A DNA stretch of 64,000 nt, taken from Novosphingobium sp. (GTDB lineage Bacteria > Pseudomonadota > Alphaproteobacteria > Sphingomonadales > Sphingomonadaceae). Of this stretch, positions 42,334-51,214 are shown piece by piece. The DNA is taken from positions 1 to 64,000 of the forward strand of contig JADLHU010000051.1 of the NCBI GenBank assembly GCA_020848655.1. The letters are read 5' to 3'. A program made the position numbers and the translations under genes. How positions within the stretch are numbered: the first letter of the stretch is position 1; each line of letters begins with the position of its first letter. Below the pieces are notes generated by a model. That model ran no database searches and was not told the DNA's origin. It saw only the letters and a list, made by a program, of their open reading frames with translations.

Positions 42334-44711
42334 GTCAGGGGTCCTGTCCGGCCGTCCTCGACCGTGGCGGGCAGCCGGGCGGCGCAAGTCGAGCCATCGG
42401 CCAGCGTGGCGGTGACCCGGCCGGCCTGGGCGAAATCCTCGACATAGGCTTCGCCGTCCCAGCCGACGCGCGCGGCCTTGCCATTGTCGGTGACGAGCGG
42501 TGTGCCGGCCTTCAGCGGGCGGCCTTCGCGGTCCTGCAGGGTGACGATCGCGGCGGTGGCCTTGCGCACCGGAAAGTGCACGAAGCGCCCGCCGCCCAGC
42601 GTGACGGCGGCATAGAGTTCGACCACCGGGGTGGTCACTTCGGCCGGCAGGTCCAGCGGGTCGATGGCGAACTTCGCGCCTTGATAGGCGGGAACCGAGG
42701 GCACCAGCAGGAAGCCGCTGCGCCCGGTCATGCCGACGCGCTGGTTTTCGTGGAACACCGGGATGCCGCCGACGCCATCGGTGCTGACCAGCACGAAGGC
42801 ATCGCTGATGCGGTTCGATGCGAAGGCCTTGCCGCCCATCAAGACCAGCGATCCGCTGACATCGGCCCACTGGGTGTGCCCGCCGCGCCCGCCATAGGCG
42901 CCGGCCTGGAACTGCGCGAACGGCGTGCGCCAGTCCAGTTCGGCGGTGTATTGATCGCCGAAACGCGCGCTGTGCGCCAGGTTGGCGCGCCAGCCCAGCC
43001 CGCCGTCCGATGGCACGGCGCGCGCATAGCCCAGGCTTTGCCGCCAGCTTCCCAGCGCATCGCGTTCCAGCCCGCCAACCACGGTGCCATCGCGGCCCAG
43101 CGAAACGACCAGTTGCAGCAGCGCCGTCGTGCGCTCGCGCTCCAGTTCGCGGTTGACCGACAGCAGCATGGTGCCGCTGCGCCAGAGCGGCTTGGCATAG
43201 GTCAGGTTGATCAGGCGGAAATCGTCCGCGCCGCGATCGGTGGCGATAAAGCTGCTGCCCAGCGTGCCAAGATCGTCGGGCAGGACCAGGTTGGCGTTGA
43301 TCTGCGTTTCCGCGCGCGCCAGGCGCGCGCCGGCAAAGCCATAGGTGCCGAGGTCGGTATAGCCGCGTTCGCGCCGGATATGGCGTGCCGAAAGGTTGAA
43401 GCGGCGGCTGCTGTATTGATAGCCGACTTCGATCTGCGCATCGGTTTCGCCCGCGTGGCGGCTTACCGCGCCCGAAAGATCGATCACGCCAAGGTTGCCG
43501 ATGCGGATCGCCGCGCCGCCGCCGGCCAGCGCCAGCGAGCGGCTGGCCTGCGCCTGGGCTTCCACGGTCAGCCAGTCGGTCAGCCCGTGCCGCAAGGCGG
43601 CGCTGGCCGCCAGCGCGCCATAGGCAAAGTTGCGCCGCCCGTAATCGCGCCGCAACGCGCCGGCCGCGAACGCGAAGTCGCTTAGCCCCGGGCGCAGCAG
43701 CGTGCTGGCGACATAGAATGGGGTGGACGTGGTCACGCGCCGCCCTTGCGCATCGGTGGTGACGACCACCGCCTCGCCCGCGCCCGTCACATAGGGCACG
43801 TCGCCCAGCGTGAACGGGCCGGGATCGACATCGCCGCTGGCGGTGTGGTTGCCGTTGACGAACAGGTCCACCGAACTGGGCACCGCCGCGCTGCCCTTGA
43901 AGCTGGGTAGGGGATAGGTGACGATATCGGGGCGGACCGAGAAATCGCGCGATAGCTGCACCCCGCCCAGCCGGGCCGATCCCGCCCAGGGCAGCGTGCG
44001 GGTGATCAGGTCGCCGGCTTCGTACGTCAGCGCGCGTTCATCGTCGACCATGGCCCAGCGCGTGTCGAAGCGCGTGAAGCGCGCCTTCCCGCCGCCCGAC
44101 AGCGGCTGGTTGTAGACGCCGGTGCTGCGCAGCACGCCGAAATCGCCGAACACGCGCGCATCGTTCCACAAGGCGGCGCGGGCCCGGCCGCCATCATCGC
44201 GCGAGACGTAGAGATCATAGTTGAGCACGGCGCCGAAGCTGCTTTGCGGCACCTGCCGTTCGCGCGTGGGATCGCGGAACAGCGCCTGCATCGGCAGCCA
44301 GTCGCTCGGCACGGTGAGCATGAGCTGCTGCGTGTCCTGGCGATAGGTGGCCGAAACGCCGGGCAGCGCGGCCACGTCGATCCGCCCCGAGATGCCGGGC
44401 GCCAGCGCGATATTGACCCCGCGCAGATCGGCGGCGTCCACCAGAAAGCGCGGGCCGTCCTGTTCCACGCCGACGACGGTGCCGGTCGGCGCTTCGTTGA
44501 TGACCAGTTCCAGCCGCAGCCGCATCGCCGGCAATGCGCGGGCGTGGCGCGGCGGCGGGGGCAGGCTGCCCAGCCCTTCGCTCGGCACTTCGGTCGCGCC
44601 CGATGTGGTGTCGTCCGCCGCGGCCATTGCCGGTGCGGCCAGCGCGGTCGAGGTCAGCACGATTGCGACCCGCCAGGCGCTGCGCAGGTGGGGAAGGGTG
44701 CGCGCGGGCAC
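42324..44711 (-). CDS. Outer-membrane usher (CsuD/FimD-like)
   Basis: A 795-residue usher that forms the outer-membrane pore and assembly platform for pilus subunits. After a signal peptide ('APAMAAAD') come the N-terminal domain, a 24-strand barrel with plug ('VTYPLPSFKGSAAVPSSVDLFVNGNHTASGDVDPGPFTLGDVPYVTGAGEAVVVTTDAQGR') and the C-terminal domains ending 'DGSTCAARLPATVEDGRTGPLTCE'. The start appears to be GTG at 44711, six bases after the chaperone stop, with no clear ribosome-binding site, suggesting translational coupling. Confidence 0.92.
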   Translation of the reverse strand: MPARTLPHLRSAWRVAIVLTSTALAAPAMAAADDTTSGATEVPSEGLGSLPPPPRHARALPAMRLRLELVINEAPTGTVVGVEQDGPRFLVDAADLRGVNIALAPGISGRIDVAALPGVSATYRQDTQQLMLTVPSDWLPMQALFRDPTRERQVPQSSFGAVLNYDLYVSRDDGGRARAALWNDARVFGDFGVLRSTGVYNQPLSGGGKARFTRFDTRWAMVDDERALTYEAGDLITRTLPWAGSARLGGVQLSRDFSVRPDIVTYPLPSFKGSAAVPSSVDLFVNGNHTASGDVDPGPFTLGDVPYVTGAGEAVVVTTDAQGRRVTTSTPFYVASTLLRPGLSDFAFAAGALRRDYGRRNFAYGALAASAALRHGLTDWLTVEAQAQASRSLALAGGGAAIRIGNLGVIDLSGAVSRHAGETDAQIEVGYQYSSRRFNLSARHIRRERGYTDLGTYGFAGARLARAETQINANLVLPDDLGTLGSSFIATDRGADDFRLINLTYAKPLWRSGTMLLSVNRELERERTTALLQLVVSLGRDGTVVGGLERDALGSWRQSLGYARAVPSDGGLGWRANLAHSARFGDQYTAELDWRTPFAQFQAGAYGGRGGHTQWADVSGSLVLMGGKAFASNRISDAFVLVSTDGVGGIPVFHENQRVGMTGRSGFLLVPSVPAYQGAKFAIDPLDLPAEVTTPVVELYAAVTLGGGRFVHFPVRKATAAIVTLQDREGRPLKAGTPLVTDNGKAARVGWDGEAYVEDFAQAGRVTATLADGSTCAARLPATVEDGRTGPLTCE

Positions 44712-44717
44712 GGCCGC

Positions 44718-45512
44718 TCACTGCTCGGCGCAGCCGGGCACGGCGATCGCCTGGCCTTGCGGTCCCTGGCGGACCAGCGGTTCGCGCCCGGTCGCGCCTG
44801 CGGGCAGCTTGCGCACGATGGTGGCGCCGGGCAGCGCATAGCCCAGCAGGCCATTGGCCACCGGGATCGTCCGCGCGCCTGTCTCGAAGCGGACGTTGAG
44901 CAGGCGGACATGGGTTTGCCCGGCGTTGGTCAGCCGCAGTTCGCCGCCGCCGTCCGCCGATCGCGCCAGCGTGCAGCGCAGGCCCGCGCCATCGGTCGCA
45001 TCCCGGGCGGGCGGCGCGGCGTTCGCGCCATAGACGAACAGCGGGATCGAATAGCGCATCTGGAAGCGGATGCCGCTGCCGGCGCCGGACTTGCCCGCCG
45101 TCCCGCCATCCGGGGCATCGGCGGGCACTTCGTCGATGATGACGCGATAGGCTGTCTCCCCGCCGTCGCGCCGGTCCCTGGGGGGGGCGGTGAGACGGAC
45201 CATCTGGCGCGCGCCGGCGGGGATCTCGACAATGGGTGGGCTGGCTTCGACCGCGCGCTGGTCGGCGAAGCGATCGTCGCCGGCGGGCTGCGTCCAGCGA
45301 TAGATGCGGATCTGCAGCACCGCCGGCTGGGAACCGCGGTTTTCCAGCCACAGCGCGGCGGCGCGGCGATCCGGCTCGACCACCGGATCGACCGGCCAGA
45401 TCAGCAGCGGCGTGGCCGCCTGCGCGGGCAGCGCGGTGGCCAGATGCAGTGCCAGCGCGGCTGCGGCGGCCAGTGCGGGGCGCAGGGCGCGGGATGAGCG
45501 GGCGGCCATCAC
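44718..45512 (-). CDS. Periplasmic pilus chaperone (CsuC/PapD-like)
   Basis: A 264-residue chaperone with a signal peptide (ending 'ALPAQAAT') and a PapD-like first domain: 'WPVDPVVEPDRRAAALWLENRGSQPAVLQIRIYRWT' and 'FQMRYSIPLFVYG'. It caps pilin subunits and delivers them to the usher. GTG at 45512 directly precedes an ATG at 45509; either could start, and TGAGG lies just upstream. It is encoded between a pilin and the usher, the standard csu order. Confidence 0.9.
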   Translation of the reverse strand: MMAARSSRALRPALAAAAALALHLATALPAQAATPLLIWPVDPVVEPDRRAAALWLENRGSQPAVLQIRIYRWTQPAGDDRFADQRAVEASPPIVEIPAGARQMVRLTAPPRDRRDGGETAYRVIIDEVPADAPDGGTAGKSGAGSGIRFQMRYSIPLFVYGANAAPPARDATDGAGLRCTLARSADGGGELRLTNAGQTHVRLLNVRFETGARTIPVANGLLGYALPGATIVRKLPAGATGREPLVRQGPQGQAIAVPGCAEQ

Positions 45513-45513
45513 C

Positions 45514-46068
45514 TCACCACGCCAGCGTCACGACGACGGTATCGGAATAGACCGCCGGCCGCGCGTTTCCGGGCAGCGTCAGCCGCGCATAGACGGGCAG
45601 GGCCACCGATGATGGGGTGCTGAAGGCCAGCGGCACGGCTTGCCCGGTCAGCAGTTCCTGGCTGAATGCGGCGTCGCTATAGAGCCGGTAGGCGATGCGT
45701 TCCGGCCCGCCCTGCGCCTGAAGGTTGCGGCCCCCGGCGGCGTGCAGGCCGCCGTCAAGCGTCATCGCCAGCGCCACCGACGGCGTGCAGGCCAGCGTGA
45801 AGCCGGCGCTGCGCACCATCGTCGCGGTGACCTGGCCGGTGGCCAGCGCGGAATGGGTGCCGAAATCGAGCGTGCCGATCTGGCCGACGCTGGCCCCGGC
45901 GGCGGGCGTGGCGCCGTTGACTTCGCATCCCGGCACGATCGCGGCCGAAACCTGGAAGCTGGCCGTGGTCTGGGCCGTGGCGGCCGCCGGGGCGAACAGC
46001 CCGAGGGCGAGGCATGCGGCCGCCGTCCGGCGCATCAGGCCGGCCCGGTTCTGCGCGCGCGCGGTCAT
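45514..46068 (-). CDS. Spore-coat-U domain pilin subunit
   Basis: A 184-residue secreted SCPU protein. After the signal peptide ('ATAQTTA') comes 'FQVSAAIVPGCEVNGATPAAGASVGQIGTLDFGTHSAL', typical of CsuA/B-like pilins with paired Cys, and the C-terminal beta-strand 'YSDTVVVTLAW'. It is likely a minor or adaptor subunit of the pilus. It lies three bases after the preceding pilin gene stop and one base before the chaperone start. Confidence 0.88.
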   Translation of the reverse strand: MTARAQNRAGLMRRTAAACLALGLFAPAAATAQTTASFQVSAAIVPGCEVNGATPAAGASVGQIGTLDFGTHSALATGQVTATMVRSAGFTLACTPSVALAMTLDGGLHAAGGRNLQAQGGPERIAYRLYSDAAFSQELLTGQAVPLAFSTPSSVALPVYARLTLPGNARPAVYSDTVVVTLAW

Positions 46069-46071
46069 GGC

Positions 46072-46599
46072 TCAGAAGTCCAGCGTGACCGCGATCGTGT
46101 CGGTATAGGTTCCCGGCACCAGCCCGGAATTGCCCAGCGCGCGGCCGTAGATCGGCACTTGCTGGATCGCGCCGTTGGCAAGGATCGAGATCGTCGCGCC
46201 GTTGGCGAGCACGTTCTGCAGCGCGGCGTCGCGGTAGATGTCATAGGGCACATAGTTCGCGCCCGAAGCCAGCGCGCGGCCCGAACCGGCCACGGCGCTG
46301 TCATGCTGGCCGCTGGTGATGGTCAGCGTGGCGTCGGAACCGGGCGCGCAGCGCACTTCGATCGCGCTGCCCGCGCCCGATTGCACTTGCGCCGTGGCGG
46401 AGCTGAAGAACGTGGATTGCGAACCGAAATCCAGCGAACCGAAATCGGTGCCGTTGGTCGCGGGGCTGCCGTTGACTTCGCAGGCGGCAAGCAAAGTTAT
46501 ACTGGAGTCTATTGTTCCGGTGACGCTTTGCGCAAAAGCTGGCGCGGATACCAGTAACGACACGAGCAATGCAGCCGGTGCTGCCGTTGAGCATTTCAT
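46072..46599 (-). CDS. Spore-coat-U domain pilin subunit, first gene of pilus operon
   Basis: A 175-residue SCPU pilin with signal peptide 'SAPAFAQS', the region 'ACEVNGSPATNGTDFGSLDFGSQSTF', and a C-terminal strand 'GTYTDTIAVTLDF' used in donor-strand exchange. As the first gene with the best ribosome-binding site (GGGGAGACACTATC), it is probably the major subunit (CsuA/B equivalent). The upstream non-coding region is AT-rich and holds the operon promoter. Confidence 0.88.
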   Translation of the reverse strand: MKCSTAAPAALLVSLLVSAPAFAQSVTGTIDSSITLLAACEVNGSPATNGTDFGSLDFGSQSTFFSSATAQVQSGAGSAIEVRCAPGSDATLTITSGQHDSAVAGSGRALASGANYVPYDIYRDAALQNVLANGATISILANGAIQQVPIYGRALGNSGLVPGTYTDTIAVTLDF

Positions 46600-47020
46600 G
46601 ATAGTGTCTCCCCAAGTTCTCGCGCGCAAATTATGTTTGCACCGCTGCCTTGTTAACGGGAGAGTCGCACGACACCGTGAAGAATGTATTTATAAATGCG
46701 CGGATCACCAAACATATCGGTCTTGCCGTGGTGGCCGGGATACAGTTCTGTCCGGTGTGGCCGTAACCGGCCCGGCGGCCGGCCTGTGCGCGCTCACCCG
46801 TTTCGGGCCGTGCCGATGGCCGTGAAAGCGGCAGCGCGCGCGAATCGCAAAGGGCGCGTGACCCGGCCGGGGAGGGCACTTTTTCGGCGCCAAGGCCCAA
46901 AAGTGCAGTTTTCCGCACCATTCTTGCCGGTTTCTGGCGCAAAACGCTGCGCAGATAGCTGGACCGGCAGCCGTGTAGCGGCTAGTCGGCAGGTCCTCTC
47001 AATCAAAGAAGAGTTGCACG
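46600..47020. other. Intergenic region between pilus operon and HU
   Basis: This stretch of 421 bases has no acceptable gene. The left part (46625-46710) is AT-rich for this genome, with ATTTATAAAT and TTAACA-N15-CATAAT on the minus strand, a possible pilus promoter with a short spacer. The right part leads to the HU gene. I see no clear operator dyad. Confidence 0.4.
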
Positions 47021-47296
47021 ATGAACAATGCTGACCTGGCCGACGTCCTCGCTTCTGGCCACGACCTGTCCAAGGCCGATGCCCGCAAGCTCGTAGACGG
47101 CGTTTTCGCCGCGATTGCCGATGCAGCCGCCAAGGGTGAGGAAATCTCGCTCAACGGCTTCGGCAAGTTCAAGGTGAAGGACACCCCGGCCCGCGAAGGC
47201 CGCAACCCCTCCACCGGTGCGACGATCCAGATCGCTGCGGCCAAGAAGCTGACCTTCACGCCTGCCAAGGCGGTGAAGGACAAGCTGAACGGCTAA
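47021..47296 (+). CDS. HU-family DNA-binding protein
   Basis: A 91-residue nucleoid protein of the HU/IHF family: 'MNNADLADVLASGHDLSKADARKLVDGVFAAI', 'EEISLNGFGKFKVKDTPAREGRNPSTGATIQIAA', and a lysine-rich C-terminus. The GRNPxTG arm is the DNA-intercalating segment, with Pro conserved. It bends and compacts DNA. It is a single gene with GAAGAG upstream of the ATG and a strong hairpin downstream. Confidence 0.95.
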   Translation: MNNADLADVLASGHDLSKADARKLVDGVFAAIADAAAKGEEISLNGFGKFKVKDTPAREGRNPSTGATIQIAAAKKLTFTPAKAVKDKLNG

Positions 47297-47303
47297 TGCC
47301 TCG

Positions 47304-47334
47304 GCCGGCGCTCCGCCACGCGCGGGGCGCCGGC
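47304..47334 (+). terminator. Terminator hairpin after HU
   Basis: A 13-base-pair GC-rich stem, 47304-47316 with 47322-47334, has one G-T wobble and a five-base loop. No U-tract follows. It begins eight bases after the HU stop. Confidence 0.65.
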
Positions 47335-47491
47335 ATCCACCGGCATCGGGGCTTGACCCTGAACCGGCCGGGTGAACCCGGACCATGGCGCTGGCCCACG
47401 CGGGCTGGCGCTGTTGTGCGTGGCATTCGCGGCAGGCGGACCTGGCGTCGCGTGCTTCCCCGTGGCAGGCCGCGCGTTCGGGCGTGGCGGC

Positions 47492-48895
47492 TCAATCCGT
47501 AATCGTCTTGTGATCTTCATCGGCGCGCGCGGGGCGCGGCACGCGCACGCGTGCGATCAGTCCGCCGCCGGGCGCATTGCGCAGCGCAAGATCGCCGCCA
47601 AAGCGCCGCAGCAGGCGATGCGCGGTCGGAATGCCCAGCCCGAAGCCCTTCGTATCGCGCGCCCGCGCCGCGTCCAGCCGGAAGAACGGGGCCAGCACAT
47701 CCTCGAAATGATCGGGCGGGATGCCGGGGCCGTGGTCGCGGATCTCGATGTGCACGTCGCCGTCCGCCGCGTCGATCGACACGTCCGCCTGGCGGCCGAA
47801 GCGCACCGCATTTTCCACCAGCGCACGCAGCGCCAGCAGCAGCGGCTCGGCGTAAGTCTCGATCGTCTTGGCGCCCGAGCCGACCAGCCGCGCGGCATCG
47901 CCGAACGGCGCGATGACCCCCGCGATCGCGGCGAAAAGATCGACCGGCTCCGGCTCTGCCGCCAGGTGCTGCGCGCGCAGGAACTGCTGGAGCGAGGCCA
48001 GCATGTCTTCCATCTCGTCGGTGCTGGCGTGGATCAGCGCGGCGATTTCGGCATCGCCCACCAGATCGGCGGCGATCTTCTGGCGCGCCAGCGGGGTGCG
48101 CAGATCGTGGCTGATCGCCTCGAACGAGCGGGCCTGGTCTTCCAGCAGCCCGGCGATGCGATCCTGCATCTCGTTCATCGACCGCGCTAGGTTGCGCAAG
48201 TCGTCCGGCCCGCCTTCGCGGATCGGCACGCGCCGGCCCTGGCCGATGGCTTCGGCCGCTTCGGACAGGCGGCGCAGCGGCCGCGTGAGAAAGCGCAGCG
48301 CGATCAGGCCGAAGCCCAGGCAGATCACGGCCGTCGCCAGCGTCATCAGCGTGGCGTTCAGCGCCACCGGCCACATCGAGGAAATGTCCTTCGAGCGGAA
48401 ATTCAGCCAGTTGCCATCGGCCAGCCGGATCGAGCCGACCAGATCGCGCGGTCCGCCCGGACCCGGCGCGATGGCCAGGTGCAGCGGACGATTGCCCAGC
48501 GTCGGTTCCCAGGTGACGATGCGCCGCGCGATCCGTTCCAGCGCCTCGTCCTGCTGCGGCCGGGCCACCAGCGGCACGGCGGTGACGGTGGCGCCCAGGT
48601 GGCGCGTGGTCATCAGCGGCGAGGTAAGCTGGCCGCCCAGCGCCTGCACGCGCTCGCTCACCACCAGCAGTTCGGCCACGCGGCGGGCGTGGTCTTCCCA
48701 CACCGTCTGGCGGTCTATCGCCTGATAGAACAACAGGCTGCCCGCCAACTGGACCGCGCCCAGCGCCAGCAGCAGCAGTGCCGCATAGGCGGCAAGGCGG
48801 GGCGAGTGCCGCCGGCTTGACAGGGTTCGTTCTCCCGGCCCGCGCGGTCCGTCATGGCGGCGCGGGCAATCGTTGCTTTGCCAGACCGCTCTCAC
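47492..48895 (-). CDS. EnvZ-like sensor histidine kinase (orphan)
   Basis: A 467-residue kinase. TM1 is at about 35-57, a periplasmic part at 58-175 ('VGSIRLADGNWLNFRSKD'), TM2 at 178-202, HAMP, then the H-box 'ISHDLRTPLARQK' (His263) and an HATPase with 'VENAVRFG', 'DHGPGIPPD' and 'GFGLGIP'. The start is uncertain; GTG at 48895 is the earliest, giving an Arg-rich N-terminus. It is a paralogue of the kinase at 52.7-54.0 kb (same layout and periplasmic motif) but has no response regulator beside it. Confidence 0.88.
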   Translation of the reverse strand: MRAVWQSNDCPRRHDGPRGPGERTLSSRRHSPRLAAYAALLLLALGAVQLAGSLLFYQAIDRQTVWEDHARRVAELLVVSERVQALGGQLTSPLMTTRHLGATVTAVPLVARPQQDEALERIARRIVTWEPTLGNRPLHLAIAPGPGGPRDLVGSIRLADGNWLNFRSKDISSMWPVALNATLMTLATAVICLGFGLIALRFLTRPLRRLSEAAEAIGQGRRVPIREGGPDDLRNLARSMNEMQDRIAGLLEDQARSFEAISHDLRTPLARQKIAADLVGDAEIAALIHASTDEMEDMLASLQQFLRAQHLAAEPEPVDLFAAIAGVIAPFGDAARLVGSGAKTIETYAEPLLLALRALVENAVRFGRQADVSIDAADGDVHIEIRDHGPGIPPDHFEDVLAPFFRLDAARARDTKGFGLGIPTAHRLLRRFGGDLALRNAPGGGLIARVRVPRPARADEDHKTITD

Positions 48896-49029
48896 CCCCG
48901 CGCGCCGGCGTCAATCGCGCATGGTCGCCAGCAATGATTTGAAACACGGCGGCTGCTCTCGACAGCGCGTGCCGGCTTTGCTGTCCACCGTCCGTCCTCA
49001 GGCGCGCAATTCCGGCGATCGAGCGACCG

Positions 49030-50442
49030 TCAGAAATCGAGTTCGAAGCGCGATCCGATCACGTCCAGCGCATAATCGCGGCGGCCATCGGCCAGCGGCG
49101 TCGCGCCGCGATAGGCCAGCCGCGCGTAGTTCAGGTTGAAGCGCAGGTACTGGATCGGCGTCCAGATCAGCCCGGCGATATAGCCGTTCTGCCGCCCGCC
49201 GCGAATGTCGCCGCTGTCCAGCGACAGCGTGTCATAGCGCAGGTTCACCTGCACCGCGCCAATGCCGCCCTTGCCCAGCGGGCGGGCCGGCTTGGCCGCG
49301 CTGAAGATGCCCCGGTCATAGGGCCGGCTATCGCCCCGCGTCAGGAAATAGCCGAGTTCGGCATAGCCGCCCCAGAACCGCGCGGCCCGCGCGCCGATGC
49401 GGCGGGCGCGCAAGGCGTGCGCTTCGGCCGCCACGTGCCACGGCCCGCGCACGCCGGCCAGTTCCACGCCCCACGATGTTTCCTCGCTGACGGAAAGCGC
49501 GCCCGTGCCGATCAGGCGGCTGTTGCTGGAATGGACGAAGGGCCGCTGGCGATAGCGCACCGGAGCATCGGCGGTGCGACCCAGCCGGCGCCAGTGCCCC
49601 GATCCGGCGATGTGCAGCCGCGCCTTGCCCAGCCGGGGCGCATAGACCAGCCGCCCGTCGACGCTGAAGCTGTTGTTCTCGTCGCCGCCCTGCGGCCCGT
49701 CGCTGCTGTTGGCCAGCGCGTTGACATCGTCGGTGAAGATGCCGGCCTGCGCCAGCAGCGGCCCGTGTTCAAGCTGCGCCGAGAAACCCAGCCGCCGTTC
49801 GAAGCCGAAGGCATCGGTAAAGGCCGCGCGCTCCATCACGCTGCCGCCGGTATCGCCGATCAGTTCGTCGAGCGACTGGAAGGCATTGTGATTGCCCAGC
49901 GTCAGCAGCAGCGGCCCGCGGCGATAGGTCACGAAGGTATCGACCAGATCGACCGCGTTGTCCGACAGTTCAAGCTCCAGCTTGTAGCCGAAGCCGCTGC
50001 CAAGATCGCCTTCGCCGCCCAGCCGGATGCGGCGGAACTCGCTGGAAAAGCCCAATCCCTCGTCGGCCAGCCCATCGGGGTGCGACACCACGTTGGCATC
50101 GGCCTGGATGCGGCCCTTGACCTTGAACGACCGGTCGCCCTCCACCACGCGCGGCGAGCCTTTCCACTCCACGCGGTAGGGCGCGGCGGGCGGGGCCGGG
50201 GCGGCGAGTGGCGGCGCATTCGCCACGGGGGGCGGATCGCCCGGCCCGACGCGCCGTTCCAGCGCCTCGACCAGGCCTTTCAGCCGGGCGATCTCGGCGC
50301 GCAGTTCGGTGGCTTCCTCCTCGCTGATGGGGCGCGCCATGGCCGGTTCGGCGCAGGCCGTCATGCAGGCCAGAACCCCGGCCATCGCCGCACGCCGCAT
50401 CGCCATTTCCCGAACCCCTGACTTCATCGCTGCCGTCATCAT
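49030..50442 (-). CDS. Phosphate-selective porin O/P-family outer-membrane protein
   Basis: A roughly 470-residue barrel. After the signal peptide a short coiled coil ('EEEATELRAEIARLKGLVEALERRV') leads to 'KVKGRIQADANVV' and 'SSEFRRIRLGGEGDLGSGFGYKLELELSDNAVDLVDTFVTYRRGPLLLTLGNHNAF', typical of the OprO/OprP (Porin_O_P) family. It ends '...RFELDF'. The precise start is unclear: ATG 50442 (AGGG upstream) was taken, while ATG 50406 and 50400 are alternatives. A Pho-box-like repeat lies upstream. It is divergent from a small secreted protein. Confidence 0.82.
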   Translation of the reverse strand: MMTAAMKSGVREMAMRRAAMAGVLACMTACAEPAMARPISEEEATELRAEIARLKGLVEALERRVGPGDPPPVANAPPLAAPAPPAAPYRVEWKGSPRVVEGDRSFKVKGRIQADANVVSHPDGLADEGLGFSSEFRRIRLGGEGDLGSGFGYKLELELSDNAVDLVDTFVTYRRGPLLLTLGNHNAFQSLDELIGDTGGSVMERAAFTDAFGFERRLGFSAQLEHGPLLAQAGIFTDDVNALANSSDGPQGGDENNSFSVDGRLVYAPRLGKARLHIAGSGHWRRLGRTADAPVRYRQRPFVHSSNSRLIGTGALSVSEETSWGVELAGVRGPWHVAAEAHALRARRIGARAARFWGGYAELGYFLTRGDSRPYDRGIFSAAKPARPLGKGGIGAVQVNLRYDTLSLDSGDIRGGRQNGYIAGLIWTPIQYLRFNLNYARLAYRGATPLADGRRDYALDVIGSRFELDF

Positions 50443-50483
50443 CTTCTTCACCCTGACCGGAGCGGCGCGCCTATTGCAGTGGC

Positions 50484-50500
50484 ATGACGGATTTGTGACG
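50484..50500 (-). promoter_or_regulatory. Pho-box-like direct repeat upstream of the porin gene
   Basis: On the minus strand CGTCAC-N5-CGTCAT has exact 11-base spacing, the geometry of PhoB boxes (CTGTCAT-N4-CTGTCAT). It lies about 42-58 bases upstream of the porin start, where an activator-bound -35 region would be. A related CTGTAACAAAG stands at 50530-50540. Confidence 0.5.
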
Positions 50501-50621
50501 AAACCCTTCGCCAAAGCGCCCGCGCCACACTTTGTTACAGACGGGAGCCGGACGGGAAACGCAAGGCTGATAGGTCGCAGGCCATACCGAACCAACCGAT
50601 TTCCAGACCGGGAGCGCTTGA

Positions 50622-51077
50622 ATGAAGACCATCGCCATCATCGCCGGGCTTGTCGCTTGCGCCGCGCCGGCCAGTGCCGAAGTCGTCCACCAGACCTCGG
50701 TGACGCACAATGGCCGCGCCGTCGCGATCCGCTACGAGCCGGACGTGAAGACGCAGTACCGCCAATCGGGCATCGGCCCGCGCGCCACGCCGATCTGCCT
50801 GTGGAGCAGCAAGATCGCGGTGCAGCGCAACGCCACCGGCGCCGATGGCCAGCCGATCGCCGCGCTGACCCGCAAGGTGGAAACCCGGCGCGGCGCCAGC
50901 GGCTCGCAAGTCGGCCATTGCTCGATCCTCACCGCGCGCGGCCAGATCCGTTCGGCCGCCAGCGCCGAGACGCTGCGCGCCGCGATCGCCGAAGTGGCCA
51001 GTAACGACGCCGCCACGCTACGCGCCGAACTGGCCAGCCTGGCCACGCTGGGCACGGGCGAGGCCCACGCGCGCTGA
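50622..51077 (+). CDS. Secreted protein of unknown function
   Basis: A 151-residue protein with a clear Sec signal ('MKTIAIIAGLVACAAPASAE'). The mature part starts with beta-strand-like 'HQTSVTHNGRAVAIRYEPDVKTQYRQSGIGPRA' and ends with an Ala-rich helix. It has two Cys in the mature chain (in 'TPICLWSS' and 'GHCSIL'), possibly a disulfide. I do not recognise the family. It is divergent from the porin gene and followed by another secreted unknown, so it may serve the envelope stress circuit next door. Confidence 0.7.
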   Translation: MKTIAIIAGLVACAAPASAEVVHQTSVTHNGRAVAIRYEPDVKTQYRQSGIGPRATPICLWSSKIAVQRNATGADGQPIAALTRKVETRRGASGSQVGHCSILTARGQIRSAASAETLRAAIAEVASNDAATLRAELASLATLGTGEAHAR

Positions 51078-51214
51078 GGCCCAGTCTGCGCTGACCCGTC
51101 TGCACTGGTCCCGGGGCGCGCAACACTTCGTCACAGGGGCGAGCGGATCGGGAAACACAGCGCGGGCATGATGTGCGCCAGACGCCATCCCCAGGCTCCA
51201 GCCATCGAGGAACC

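Noticed and set aside
47296-47502. A 68-codon plus-strand ORF starting at the HU terminator region
   Set aside because: It overlaps a strong terminator hairpin and is Arg/Pro-rich without a ribosome-binding site.
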